A DNA stretch of 64,000 nt from Methanobacteriota archaeon. GTDB taxonomy: Archaea > Thermoplasmatota > Poseidoniia > Poseidoniales > Thalassarchaeaceae. Within the stretch, counting starts at the first letter, position 1, and the number at the start of each line of letters is the position of its first letter. A model generated the notes under the pieces. It was given only the letters and a program-made list of their open reading frames with translations. It did no database searches and had not been told where the DNA came from. The stretch is from the NCBI GenBank assembly GCA_018650285.1, contig JABIGF010000021.1:62001-126000 (forward strand). The letters are read 5' to 3'. Position numbers and translations under genes: made by a program. Shown here in pieces: positions 39,383-49,803 of this stretch.

Positions 39383-39832
39383 ATGCGAGAGCGTGTGGCC
39401 GTCCAATTCACCAAGATTCACCCTGATGCCCAAGCCCCAACTCAAGGGTCGTCCCTTGCTGCAGGATGGGACTTACGTGCCATTGAAGAAACAACAGTCT
39501 CTTCAAGAACTTCTGCCAAAGTAAAAACCGGTTTGAAAATTGCCATACCAGCAGGATATGAGGGTCAAATTCGGGCGCGCTCATCACTTGGTGCTAAAGG
39601 GCTCATATTGCCAAACGCACCCGGAACTATAGATGCAGACTACCGTGGAGAATTGATGGTTTTAATGACCTGGATTGGCGAAGGTGAATCATACACAATC
39701 CCCAAGGGTGAAAGAGTTGCTCAATTGGTTATCGCCCCAGTTCCCAAAGTAGAATTTATGGAAGTTTCAGAAGAGGAACTTAGTGAAACCGAACGTGGCG
39801 AAGGCGGGTTTGGCTCAACTGGTAGATTCTAA
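39383..39832 (+). CDS. dut: dUTP diphosphatase
   Basis: AAGWDLRA, RSSLGAKGLILPNAPGTIDADYRGELMV, KGERVAQLVI, RGEGGFGSTGRF C-terminal motif. Confidence 0.95.
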   Translation: MRERVAVQFTKIHPDAQAPTQGSSLAAGWDLRAIEETTVSSRTSAKVKTGLKIAIPAGYEGQIRARSSLGAKGLILPNAPGTIDADYRGELMVLMTWIGEGESYTIPKGERVAQLVIAPVPKVEFMEVSEEELSETERGEGGFGSTGRF

Positions 39833-39908
39833 TCAACTCGTAGAATATTTACTCTTTCATCATCGCTAGAGCGGAATTATTTGATTGCCTGAAAAAGACG
39901 TTTCAGAA

Positions 39909-39925
39909 CACCGCCTATGGCGGTG
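39909..39925. promoter_or_regulatory. perfect 7-bp hairpin CACCGCC-TAT-GGCGGTG
   Basis: Located in the dut/gfcR-like intergenic gap, 35 nt before the HTH-PRTase start. Confidence 0.4.
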
Positions 39926-39959
39926 GGTTCATAGTTGGCGAGCGGCCCCTTGAATTTGA

Positions 39960-40538
39960 ATGGCATTAAGCGTTGATGAATTGAGAGCGAAAGTGTTACA
40001 ACTTCGTGAAGAAGGTTTGAATGATAAACAGATTGCAGATGAGATGTCTATCTCTAAATCTACAATCACTTGGCTACAAGGCACTTCTGCGCCAGAAGGT
40101 AAGCCTGACGATGTCCGAATTGGATGGCGTACAATTGGCGTTAGACCGCAACGAATTGATGCGATTGGCACAATCATGGCCGATATTGTTGACGAACAGT
40201 TCCCAGAAGGAATTGATACGATAGTAGGTATCAGCCTCAACGGTATCCTTTTTGCCAACTCGGTAGCTGACCAAATCGGCGCTGAAATATCCATTTTCCG
40301 CAGTGCAATAGGAGAAAATGGGGGCGCACTATCTCACAAATACGCCAATGTAGGTGGTCGGAAGGTAGCAATTGTTGATGACCTATTGAACAGTGGTGAA
40401 ACCATGAGAGGAGCCATACAAGCATTACAAAATGACGGCGCTGAAGTCGTCATTTGTCTCGTACTAGTCAATAAAACTGAGAATAATGAAATCAGTGGAG
40501 TTCCACTACGTGGACTCATTCGAGCAATTTCAGTGTAA
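39960..40538 (+). CDS. HTH-phosphoribosyltransferase fusion, GfcR/PyrE-like
   Basis: N-terminal HTH LREEGLNDKQIADEMSISKSTITWL; PRPP-binding VAIVDDLLNSGETM. Confidence 0.85.
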   Translation: MALSVDELRAKVLQLREEGLNDKQIADEMSISKSTITWLQGTSAPEGKPDDVRIGWRTIGVRPQRIDAIGTIMADIVDEQFPEGIDTIVGISLNGILFANSVADQIGAEISIFRSAIGENGGALSHKYANVGGRKVAIVDDLLNSGETMRGAIQALQNDGAEVVICLVLVNKTENNEISGVPLRGLIRAISV

Positions 40539-40548
40539 GCAGGTGTAA

Positions 40549-42126
40549 GTGATGCACTGGGCAGATGTCATCGCAGAGCGATTGGCAAAGCAAGGCGATT
40601 CACATGTAATCGCCACTGGAATTACACCGTCGGGCCCAATTCATGTAGGAAATATGCGAGAAGTTCTGACTGCCGACCTAATTGTAAGGTCGTGCGAAAG
40701 GATCGGCATAGATGCTGAATTAGTTTACATCGCTGATACAGCAGACCCATTGAGAAAGGTCTATCCATTTCTAAAAGATGACGAATACTCTCAACATGTC
40801 GGCAAAGCTTTGGCAACAATTCCTTCTCCTGATGGCAATGGAAATTATTCAAATTATTTCTTGACGCCATTTTTTGAAGCATTAAATGACCTAGGTGTAG
40901 AATATCGGGTCGTTGACTCATACCAATCATACCAAGAAGGAAAATACACTACTGCGGCAAAAACTGCAATTGATAACCGTGAAAAAATTCGTGATATTAT
41001 TTCAGAAATATCCCAACGCCCACTTAATGACGATTGGTTTCCATACAACCCCGTTGATGATGAAGGAAAAATGCACGGCGTCAAAGTCACCCATTGTGAA
41101 TGGCCATGGATAGAATGGCAAACAGAAAATGGCCATACTGGTCGTACAAATATTGAGAAGGGCGGCGGAAAACTTCCCTGGCGTCTAGATTGGCCTGCTC
41201 GCTGGGACTGGCTAAATATTTCCTTCGAAGCATACGGTAAAGACCATTCCGCAGCAGGTGGTTCATGGGATACTGGACAACACCTCTCTCCAATATTTGG
41301 CTCGCCCCCGCCAATGGGTATGATGTATGAATGGATCTACCTCAAAGGAAAAGGGGCAATGGCTAGTAGTAAAGGCAACACAGTAAGTGGAAAAGAACTC
41401 CTTGATATTGTACCGCCAGAAATCATGCGTTTTTTGATTACTCGAGTCAAGCCAAGCAAGCACATAGATTTCGACCCTGGAGAAGGATTGATTTCTTTGG
41501 CTGACGAGTATGAACGTTTGGAGCAAAAATACCACACCAAATTGAGCACACTTGAGCATAAGAGCGTTGAAGAAAGTAGCCGTAAGGAGCAGCAACTTAT
41601 TGATGAAGCGCGAAAGTTTGAGTTGGCGCAAGGAATTCGTTCTGGAACTAGTTACGATGGGGGGCTTGGAATTTCATTCAGTCACCTCTCAACCCTATGT
41701 CAAATCAAATCAAAAAATGCTGACCTACTAGATTCATTGGCACGCACTCACGGAATTGATGTCACTCAACCAGATAGCCGCCTTGTCGACCGAGTTGGAA
41801 GAATGAGAAATTGGCTTAATTCAGAATGGTTTCCAGAAAATGCGCGGATAAAATTGGCGAACTCTATTGATTCTAGACAATTTGAAGAAAATGAGATAGA
41901 TTTCCTAAATACTTTTTCAGATAATATCAAAGAGATACGTTGGATTGAAGATGAGATATTAACGGCAATTAGAGGGACTATTTCAACATCGGAATTGGCT
42001 CCACGTGAAGCGTTTACCTCATTATACAGATCTCTACTTGACAGGGAACGTGGGCCAAAGTTAGGAGCGCTTCTCGCTGAACTTGAAAAACAAGATATCC
42101 TAGACCTTCTTGACGGAATCAACTAG
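40549..42126 (+). CDS. lysS: class I lysyl-tRNA synthetase
   Basis: TGITPSGPIHVGNMREVLTADLI, YIADTADPLRKVYPFL, KGAMASSKGNTVS. Confidence 0.95.
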   Translation: MMHWADVIAERLAKQGDSHVIATGITPSGPIHVGNMREVLTADLIVRSCERIGIDAELVYIADTADPLRKVYPFLKDDEYSQHVGKALATIPSPDGNGNYSNYFLTPFFEALNDLGVEYRVVDSYQSYQEGKYTTAAKTAIDNREKIRDIISEISQRPLNDDWFPYNPVDDEGKMHGVKVTHCEWPWIEWQTENGHTGRTNIEKGGGKLPWRLDWPARWDWLNISFEAYGKDHSAAGGSWDTGQHLSPIFGSPPPMGMMYEWIYLKGKGAMASSKGNTVSGKELLDIVPPEIMRFLITRVKPSKHIDFDPGEGLISLADEYERLEQKYHTKLSTLEHKSVEESSRKEQQLIDEARKFELAQGIRSGTSYDGGLGISFSHLSTLCQIKSKNADLLDSLARTHGIDVTQPDSRLVDRVGRMRNWLNSEWFPENARIKLANSIDSRQFEENEIDFLNTFSDNIKEIRWIEDEILTAIRGTISTSELAPREAFTSLYRSLLDRERGPKLGALLAELEKQDILDLLDGIN

Positions 42127-42197
42127 GTCAAGAAACTGCCTTCGGCAGAACCGTGGAGCATTATGTTTGAAATGTGATGGGGTTGTGTAAGCCTCTG

Positions 42198-43433
42198 ATG
42201 GCGGTCTACTGCCCCAAGTGCGAAGGTCCTAATGAGGCGACTGCAAAGTTCTGCCTACAATGTGGAAATGACTTCGAAGTTGATGGCCCAATTACCGCCA
42301 CAGGACACGATGTAAAATCCCTGAAAGATGCGATTCGTAGTCGTGATGATCTTTCAATGGCAGATAAATTTGACCTTATCGCAAAAGTGGAAGAAGGAGC
42401 AAATCCAATTGAATTAGGACTCGCCGCATCGTCAGCGCAAGCGGCTGATGATGCGCAACAAACGGCGATGGCTGCAGCACCTGCAGCAACGACAAGTAGC
42501 GCCGCTGTGCCAGTATCTAATTTTGCATCTAGCCCTGCTGCTTCTGCGGCTGTCGCATTAGTCTCTCAAGAGAGTGATGCATGGAATCTAGTAATGACAG
42601 GCAGAATCAAAACTTCAGACCCAATATTCCAGCAAGCAATGAATCTAGGAATGGATGCAAGTCACCATATCCACGACATCTCACATGGGGGTATCGATGA
42701 AACAAACCTCACCAACGATGACTTGCGAGCCATCCCTGTTCTAAAACCACCCAAGCGCTCCTTTTGCCCAAAGTGTGGTTCAGATATCCTATCACATAGT
42801 AACTTACAGTGGAAGAAATGGCGTGACCACTCTGCAGAAGTTGTCCAAGTTCAAGCACAAGCAGCAATGGAAGCGGCTCTAGTTCAAGTTGCAGCCCATT
42901 ACGTTCAAGCAATAGATAGTCTTGAAATATCCAAAAAGGAATCTGAGGAAAAACTTGCCAACTTTAACGAAGATGAAATGTCAAAGAAACTTGAACCAAA
43001 AATCAGAGAGAAAGTTCGAGAAGAATTAGAGAAAGAATACAAATCCAAATCGGTAGCAACTGCTGGAGTAGGTGGGACAAAGGCTGCCCCTAAAGGAGCA
43101 ACCCGCACCTCAAAACCAAAGAAGAGTGGTGGAAAGATAGGTGGAGCAGCAGGATTGTTCGGTGGTGGTCCGAAAATCACGAAGAAATACGAAGGAGAAC
43201 CTGCTGGGAAAGCCGATTGGTTCCTTGCAGAAGCTCTTGACACAATCTATGACCCTCACGGCACTGGTAAAGCCCTCAAACCAAAGACCATACTCGCACG
43301 TTCAAGTGATGGGAATGTTCGCGTTCAAGATGTTATCCGAATCTACTCTACAGAAGGGGAAGAGGGATTGAGTGAATTGGCTTGGACAAGCCCATCAACA
43401 CGCTACATCATTGAAGCATTCGATGCCTGCTGA
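42198..43433 (+). CDS. double zinc-ribbon, coiled-coil hypothetical protein
   Basis: MAVYCPKCEGPNEATAKFCLQCGNDF and RSFCPKCGSDIL; Ala-rich linker; Lys/Glu-rich coiled coil. Confidence 0.7.
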   Translation: MAVYCPKCEGPNEATAKFCLQCGNDFEVDGPITATGHDVKSLKDAIRSRDDLSMADKFDLIAKVEEGANPIELGLAASSAQAADDAQQTAMAAAPAATTSSAAVPVSNFASSPAASAAVALVSQESDAWNLVMTGRIKTSDPIFQQAMNLGMDASHHIHDISHGGIDETNLTNDDLRAIPVLKPPKRSFCPKCGSDILSHSNLQWKKWRDHSAEVVQVQAQAAMEAALVQVAAHYVQAIDSLEISKKESEEKLANFNEDEMSKKLEPKIREKVREELEKEYKSKSVATAGVGGTKAAPKGATRTSKPKKSGGKIGGAAGLFGGGPKITKKYEGEPAGKADWFLAEALDTIYDPHGTGKALKPKTILARSSDGNVRVQDVIRIYSTEGEEGLSELAWTSPSTRYIIEAFDAC

Positions 43434-43450
43434 TAATTAGCAAAAACAAA

Positions 43451-43696
43451 TTATTTGCCGAAAAATTTTCTTTTTGCTTCCTTTTTCATCTGTTTTTTAA
43501 CCATATCAGTCGCTTTTTCTTCAATCGCCGCGGCTGCTTTCTTGGTGACTTCCTCGGCCTTGGATGAAACAGCATCAGTCAACGGCTTTGCAGCTGTTTT
43601 CATTGCATCTGCTGCCTTCTTCTTCACTGCTGCTTTTCCAGCCCCACCAACTTTTGAAGCAAGTTTCCCAAGTCGTTTTGGTTTCTCGTCGCCCAT
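43451..43696 (-). CDS. Lys/Ala-rich small basic protein
   Basis: MGDEKPKRLGKLASKVGGAGKAAVKKKAADAMKTAAKPLTDAVSSKAEEVTKKAAAAIEEKATDMVKKQMKKEAKRKFFGK. Confidence 0.65.
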   Translation of the reverse strand: MGDEKPKRLGKLASKVGGAGKAAVKKKAADAMKTAAKPLTDAVSSKAEEVTKKAAAAIEEKATDMVKKQMKKEAKRKFFGK

Positions 43697-43758
43697 AATT
43701 ACCAGTTTGCGATTGATGCCATCATATTTCCGCATTGCCTATGTGAATTACTTTGTAA

Positions 43759-46700
43759 TCACTTCAGATAATCGACTTTGAGGGCTCTTGGCTCAGGAAT
43801 ACCATCTCGCATTGCAGCAATAGCCTCAGCCTCCATCCTTGCACCTGACATTGTTGTCACAAACGGAATGTTTAGTTCAACTGCCAAACGGCGCATCATG
43901 TTACCATCAAGAACAGCGCCGCCACTCTTGCTTGGCGTATTTATCACCAAGTTGATCTTGCCTTGCCTCATTAAATCAAGAGCGTCTGGAGAGTGCCTCT
44001 CTGCAATTCTGAATACACGCTCAACTGGGACCTCCCCTAACTTTAGAGCATTTGATGTACCTGCTGTCGCGTAAAGTGTAAAGCCCATTTCAGAAAGTTT
44101 TGAGGCTATGGGCAACAATTCTTCCTTATCTCCGTCCTTGACAGTGAGATACACCCCTCCTTTGATTGGCACAGGTAACTCGGTTGCTAAACGAGCTTTT
44201 AGATAGGCTCGCGCAGAATCAGTATCACTACCCATCACTTCACCTGTTGATTTCATTTCAGGCCCTGGGGCGGGGTCAAGTCCACGCAATTTGATGAATG
44301 GGAATACTGGCGCTTTGACACACACCAATCCGGTAGTTCGCTCTGGGATTTCTAGGTCTGCTAACTTCGCACCAATAGTGACATGGGCTGCAATTCTTGC
44401 TAACGGGATACCAGTTGATTTAGCCACGAAGGGGAAAGTTCGTGAGCCCCTAGGATTGACTTCCAACACATAGAGTTCATTTTCACATATTGCAAATTGG
44501 ATGTTGTAGCACCCAACGATATTGAGACCAATACCAATTTTTCTAGTCCAATCCTCAACTTGAGACATTATTTCGTCACTGACATTCTGTGGCGGGATGA
44601 AACAAGTTGAGTCACCTGAATGGATTCCCGCCTCTTCCAAATGTTCCATTATTGCGCCAATGAGAACTTCTTCGCCATCAGAAACAGCATCCACATCAAG
44701 TTCTATTGCGTGCCCCAAATACTCGTCTGCAAGAAGTGGCTTGTCTGGATTAATGAATGCTTCATTCATGTATGCGTTAAGTTGGGCATCGCTAGTAAGT
44801 ATCTCCATACCTCTACCACCTAAGACATACGAAGGACGGATTAACACAGGATATCCTATCTCAGCAACTGCCTCTCTGACTTCTTCGGGGGTGCTACCAG
44901 TCTGCCCTCTGGGCATCTTGAGGCCAGTTCTCAAAGCAAATGCTTCGAACCGTTCACGGTCACTAGCTTCATCCACCGCATCTGGAGAGGTACCTTCCAA
45001 TTGTAAATTAAGCCCGAGAGATGAAAGATGGTCAAGTCTACTATCAAGAGGCAGGGCCAAATTAATTGCAGTCTGACCTCCGAATTGTAACAAAATACCA
45101 TCTGCGCCTTCACGCAAAAGGATTTCAGCCACACATTCCAAAGTTAATGGGTCAAAATAGAGGCGATCAGAAGTATCGAAATCGGTTGAAACTGTTTCAG
45201 GATTATTATTGATAAGAATTGCTTCGTGTCCAACTTCTCTAATCGCCTGTACAGCATGAACGGCGCCATAATCGAACTCAATTCCTTGGCCAATACGAAT
45301 TGGGCCTGAACCAATGACAACTAATCTTCTAGCCTCTTCTCCTTGGTCAGAAGTCTTGCGCGGTTGGGTCACCATGTCAATTCCTAAATCACCATTTGGC
45401 TCGTAAGTTGAATAATAATAAGGAGTGACTGCGGCAAACTCAGCAGCGCAACTGTCCACCATTCTATAGACAGGATGGATATCTAATTCATGTCTCCTTG
45501 CCATCACATCAAACTCAGTCTTACCTGGCTCTTTAATGCGCCACCCAGATGCTGGATATCCTGACAAAGCATCAGCAATGTGAGCATCAGTTAATCCATT
45601 TGATTTCCAGCAACGCATCTGTTCAGAACTGATATCAGCAGCCATCAAACCTGAAGCACCTGCTGAAACAACTTCACCATCCATCGCTGCCATGCGCTTG
45701 AATTTCTCTAAGAACCAACGTGTGATAGAAGTGATTTCCTCCACTCTATCAACAGTCCATCCTCTTCTGAATACTTCGTATAGCGCACCCATTCTTCGAT
45801 CAGTAGCAACTCTAATCCACTCTTCGAGGATTTCATCAGGAAGTGATTCATGAGCCCTTTCACCCATCCCTTCACCCTCAGAGGTGTCTGCCATAGTCAG
45901 CGGGCGTGGGTGCGGTTGCCCATATTCAAGTGAGGCCCATGCCTTGAGGAATGCCTCTTGGAACGAGCGCCCTATTGCCATCACTTCACCTGTGGATTTC
46001 ATTGATGTCCCAAGTGTTCTATCGGCCGTTCTGAACTTGTCAAAGGGCCATCTTGGAATCTTGACTACACAGTAGTCTAGAGTAGGCTCAAAGGCAGCAG
46101 TAGTCCCTTCCCCTGTAATTGGATTAGGTAATTCATCCAAAGTGTAGCCTACTGCAATCAATGCCGCCATACGCGCTATTGGATAACCAGTAGCCTTGCT
46201 TGCTAAAGCGGATGAGCGGGAAACCCTAGGATTTACTTCAATTACAACATATTCACCTGTATCTTGATTGAAAGAAAATTGAACGTTACATCCACCCTTA
46301 ATGTCAAGACGGCGGATTAATCGTAATGCTGCATCCCTCAACATCTGATGGTCGCGGTCAGAAAGTGTCTGCTGTGGCGCTACAACAACTGATTCGCCTG
46401 TATGGACGCCCATTGGGTCAATATTTTCCATTGTACAAACAATGATGCAATTATCATTTGCATCTCGCATCACTTCGTACTCATGCTCTTGCCAACCCAA
46501 AATACTCTCTTCAATCAATACTTGACCTATCCGTGAATGAAGTATCCCTTGACTGGCTATCTCTACTAACTCTCCACGATTCCATGCCGTACCACCGCCA
46601 AGACCACCAAGAGTGAATGCAGGACGCACAAGTAATGGGAAATTACCAATTGTTTCAGCCGCTTCAAGAACTTCATTAATTGAATTACAAGCGTGAGCTT

Positions 46701-47133
46701 GGCAAATAGGCAATCCAATTTCACTACACACTTGATTGAACAGGTGTCGGTCTTCTGCTTCATCAATTGAAACTAGGTCACAACCGATGAGTTCCACATC
46801 TAATCGCTCCAAGGTGCCGTCGTGGGCAAGGGCTGATGCGAGATTCAAGGCTGTTTGCCCACCCATACCAGCGAGTAAAGCATCTGGATTTTCGATTTCC
46901 AATATTCTTCTAATTACATCTGGTAACAGTGGTTCAATGTAAATCTGGTCGGCCATTTCCGGGTCATTCTGAATTGTTGCAGGATTACTGTTTACAAGAA
47001 TTACTTCGTAACCATCGGCTCGCAATGCTCGGCACGCTTGCGAGCCTGAGAAATCAAACTCTGCTGCTTGGCCGATTTTTATTGGTCCAGAACCTAATAT
47101 CATGATGCGCTGCAAATCATCTCTACGAGGCAT
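43759..47133 (-). CDS. carB: carbamoyl-phosphate synthase large subunit
   Basis: MILGSGPIKIGQAAEFDFSGSQA, VIGSGPIRIGQGIEFDYGAVHA, two ATP-grasp halves, C-terminal MGS-like domain. Confidence 0.97.
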   Translation of the reverse strand: MPRRDDLQRIMILGSGPIKIGQAAEFDFSGSQACRALRADGYEVILVNSNPATIQNDPEMADQIYIEPLLPDVIRRILEIENPDALLAGMGGQTALNLASALAHDGTLERLDVELIGCDLVSIDEAEDRHLFNQVCSEIGLPICQAHACNSINEVLEAAETIGNFPLLVRPAFTLGGLGGGTAWNRGELVEIASQGILHSRIGQVLIEESILGWQEHEYEVMRDANDNCIIVCTMENIDPMGVHTGESVVVAPQQTLSDRDHQMLRDAALRLIRRLDIKGGCNVQFSFNQDTGEYVVIEVNPRVSRSSALASKATGYPIARMAALIAVGYTLDELPNPITGEGTTAAFEPTLDYCVVKIPRWPFDKFRTADRTLGTSMKSTGEVMAIGRSFQEAFLKAWASLEYGQPHPRPLTMADTSEGEGMGERAHESLPDEILEEWIRVATDRRMGALYEVFRRGWTVDRVEEITSITRWFLEKFKRMAAMDGEVVSAGASGLMAADISSEQMRCWKSNGLTDAHIADALSGYPASGWRIKEPGKTEFDVMARRHELDIHPVYRMVDSCAAEFAAVTPYYYSTYEPNGDLGIDMVTQPRKTSDQGEEARRLVVIGSGPIRIGQGIEFDYGAVHAVQAIREVGHEAILINNNPETVSTDFDTSDRLYFDPLTLECVAEILLREGADGILLQFGGQTAINLALPLDSRLDHLSSLGLNLQLEGTSPDAVDEASDRERFEAFALRTGLKMPRGQTGSTPEEVREAVAEIGYPVLIRPSYVLGGRGMEILTSDAQLNAYMNEAFINPDKPLLADEYLGHAIELDVDAVSDGEEVLIGAIMEHLEEAGIHSGDSTCFIPPQNVSDEIMSQVEDWTRKIGIGLNIVGCYNIQFAICENELYVLEVNPRGSRTFPFVAKSTGIPLARIAAHVTIGAKLADLEIPERTTGLVCVKAPVFPFIKLRGLDPAPGPEMKSTGEVMGSDTDSARAYLKARLATELPVPIKGGVYLTVKDGDKEELLPIASKLSEMGFTLYATAGTSNALKLGEVPVERVFRIAERHSPDALDLMRQGKINLVINTPSKSGGAVLDGNMMRRLAVELNIPFVTTMSGARMEAEAIAAMRDGIPEPRALKVDYLK

Positions 47134-48455
47134 CAGGCACCACCTCGCTTTGAAAGTGGTAATTTTCCATCCATCTCTTTGGCAACGATTTCTGAAAACC
47201 TGTCAAACAAATAATCTGCATCGTGAGGACCTGGGCACGCTTCGGGATGATACTGGACGCTAAATGCGGGTCGGCCAACAACATCCAAACCCTCTACTGT
47301 CCTGTCATTAGCATTAACAAAACGAACTGTGGTTTCCGCCTCAGAAAGGGCAACAGGGGCTCCTTGGCTCTGCCATATTGGATGGGGTGCGAGTGGCTCC
47401 TCTCCTCTAGGATTGACTGCGAAACCATGATTCTGGCTAGTGATACTAACCTTACTAGAGATTAAATCAACAACCGGTTGATTAGCACCTCGATGACCGT
47501 AGCGCAATTTGTAGGTTTCAAGACCCGTTGCTAACCCTAGCAATTGATGGCCTAAGCAAATACCCATTACTGGCATGTTTTCTTCTAATCCAGTAGCTAA
47601 TGCTCGTCGGGCTGCCATAGCCTTACCACCGTGAGCGGGGTCACCTGGCCCATTTGAACAGAATAGAGCATCTATCTGCCAATCGGAAACAAGAGTATCA
47701 TAACCAACATCAGGCGGACACCATAGCACCTCAAATCGATTACTTAATTGTCTAAGAATGTTGTATTTTATTCCACAATCTAACGCCGCAATCCTAGGTT
47801 TTGGAATCCCATTTGCATCCAACACACCTTCATTGAGGAGAACTGCATCATCTCTACTAACTTCATCAACTAAATCTTCCAAATCAGGTGAAGTCATCTT
47901 TTCGAGCCGCGAGCGCATCTCTTCTTCCATTTCTAGTGGGCCGAATTGACACAGAATCACGCCGTGCTCTCGCACCCTGCGTGTCAAAGCCCTAGTGTCA
48001 ACCGAAGTTATCCCTGGCACACCATGAGCAAGCAAGAAATCGTCTACTGAGCCAATACAATCACGATGGTCTGGGTGATCTATCCACTCGCGACACACCA
48101 CACCTCGTGGCCAGACTCCCGAAGATTCTGAAATTCCCTCGGCAACCCCATAGTTACCAAGTAATGGCCAAGTGAATGTCAATACTTGGCCTGCGAATGA
48201 TGGGTCTGAAAGAGACTCTTGAAAACCGGTCATCCCAGTAGTGAAAACAAGTTCCCCTTCGCCAATTGCTTCTGCCCCGAAAAGGTCGCCCTCAAATCTA
48301 GAACCGTCGGCAAGAAGTATGACGCCTTTGCCGGACGCACGCTTTGAGCCGACAATATCGCCTGAAAGTAGGATGTCGGCGGCATCAATCCCGCAAAATG
48401 GATTAAAAACGCCGGATTGGCCTTCTCCGGGACTAAAGCCGCCGTGTGAAGTCAC
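47133..48455 (-). CDS. carA: carbamoyl-phosphate synthase small subunit
   Basis: GVPGITSVDTRALTRRVREHGV; glutaminase MGICLGHQLLGLATG and YHPEACPGPHD; start uncertain. Confidence 0.96.
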   Translation of the reverse strand: MTSHGGFSPGEGQSGVFNPFCGIDAADILLSGDIVGSKRASGKGVILLADGSRFEGDLFGAEAIGEGELVFTTGMTGFQESLSDPSFAGQVLTFTWPLLGNYGVAEGISESSGVWPRGVVCREWIDHPDHRDCIGSVDDFLLAHGVPGITSVDTRALTRRVREHGVILCQFGPLEMEEEMRSRLEKMTSPDLEDLVDEVSRDDAVLLNEGVLDANGIPKPRIAALDCGIKYNILRQLSNRFEVLWCPPDVGYDTLVSDWQIDALFCSNGPGDPAHGGKAMAARRALATGLEENMPVMGICLGHQLLGLATGLETYKLRYGHRGANQPVVDLISSKVSITSQNHGFAVNPRGEEPLAPHPIWQSQGAPVALSEAETTVRFVNANDRTVEGLDVVGRPAFSVQYHPEACPGPHDADYLFDRFSEIVAKEMDGKLPLSKRGGA

Positions 48456-48551
48456 CCTTGCACCTTAGAATCGTGCTTGCAATCCGCTCATAATCATTGA
48501 CACGCGGGAAAAGACAAAACTAAGGAATTAAAACCCAATAATTCATCTGAA

Positions 48552-49082
48552 TTATTCTTCTTGACGCATATCCTTTCCACGTCCTGAAGGATGGATTTCT
48601 AACTTCCCGCCTTTGAAATGTTCTGGTGGAAATACACCATCATTGAGTCTCTCCATAAAACCGGCTAATGCTGCCACCTCGCTATGAGGCTGATTACCGA
48701 CGGCTACGTTGTACTGGCACATTTCATAATATTCGCGTGATACTTTTGCCCCGCCAACAACAATTACAATCGGTTTATCACTTGGCAAATCAGGAATTAC
48801 TTCTTGATACGGCAGACCATACATTGTCAGATGGACGGCTATGCCACCATCTGCAACAAATCGCCTTAGGAATCCAAGTGGCGACGATTCGTGATGAACC
48901 TCCATGTCGCCACCAAATCTCTCCTTCACATCTATCAAAGATTGCAATATTGCTGAATCATTATCGCCAGCAAGTAAGAATTGCTTCGCACCATATACGC
49001 GTGCAGTAAGTCCTAGGTGAGTAGACATACGGGGGTCACGCCCTGCCCTGTGAGATAAACGAAGAACAGTGATGTCGCCCAT
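48552..49082 (-). CDS. tRNA (cytidine-2'-O)-methyltransferase Trm56-like
   Basis: LRLSHRAGRDPRMSTHLGLTARVYGAKQFLLAGD...IVVGGAKVSREYYEMCQYNVAVGNQPHSEVAALAGFMERL. Confidence 0.9.
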   Translation of the reverse strand: MGDITVLRLSHRAGRDPRMSTHLGLTARVYGAKQFLLAGDNDSAILQSLIDVKERFGGDMEVHHESSPLGFLRRFVADGGIAVHLTMYGLPYQEVIPDLPSDKPIVIVVGGAKVSREYYEMCQYNVAVGNQPHSEVAALAGFMERLNDGVFPPEHFKGGKLEIHPSGRGKDMRQEE

Positions 49083-49093
49083 AACCCTCACCC

Positions 49094-49795
49094 TTAGGCG
49101 GGGGTGGTCTCTTCTTCATTCTTGTCAAAGTCACCTGCACCTAACATTAGTGGCTCATCGAGTTCAGACATCTCAAGTGGGAACGATTGTAGCATTTTTT
49201 GTACCCACGAAAGAAGGATTGCATCAAGAATCATATGTGTTGAATAATGAATCATTATTGCTAAAGCACCAATTCTTAACGATTGAAGGACCATTGAAGG
49301 ATTACCTTCATCTGTAAAAATAATCCAACCCACTGGCTCCAAAGTAAAGTAAAGTGCAATTATTATCAAAATACCACCAAATGCACCCGATTGCCAAGAT
49401 GTGCGCTCTCGGCTATGCATCAATAATACTGTAGCAATGAGAACTAGTAATGGGATTAATAATGAAACTTGAAGAAAACCTAGATCGAAAATCATTGAAT
49501 TAGGCAAAGTAGCATCATTATCACCTAATCTATTACCCATTATAGAAACAGTTAACCACCAAAATATCCCAACAGTGGCAAGCAAAATACCGCCCAAAAA
49601 AGAGCGACTATGAATCATTTGACCCATCTCATGGCGGTCTTTAGGCTGAAGTCGATTTAGAACGCTATTTGCTAATTCCAAATTCTCAGGGTGTGGCAAT
49701 TTCCCATCACTGTCCATGACTTCGATGCGGGATTCTGCACCGTTATTCTCGTCATTCAACGAGGCTCCCGCACCATTCATGAAGGCCTTGGTCAC
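49094..49795 (-). CDS. multi-spanning membrane protein of unknown function
   Basis: 233 aa, about five hydrophobic segments. Confidence 0.65.
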   Translation of the reverse strand: MTKAFMNGAGASLNDENNGAESRIEVMDSDGKLPHPENLELANSVLNRLQPKDRHEMGQMIHSRSFLGGILLATVGIFWWLTVSIMGNRLGDNDATLPNSMIFDLGFLQVSLLIPLLVLIATVLLMHSRERTSWQSGAFGGILIIIALYFTLEPVGWIIFTDEGNPSMVLQSLRIGALAIMIHYSTHMILDAILLSWVQKMLQSFPLEMSELDEPLMLGAGDFDKNEEETTPA

Positions 49796-49803
49796 TGCGT
49801 GGG

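Noticed and set aside
42136-42148. Hairpin CTGCC-TTC-GGCAG after lysS
   Set aside because: Short stem without a T-tract; probably incidental or a weak 3' end signal.
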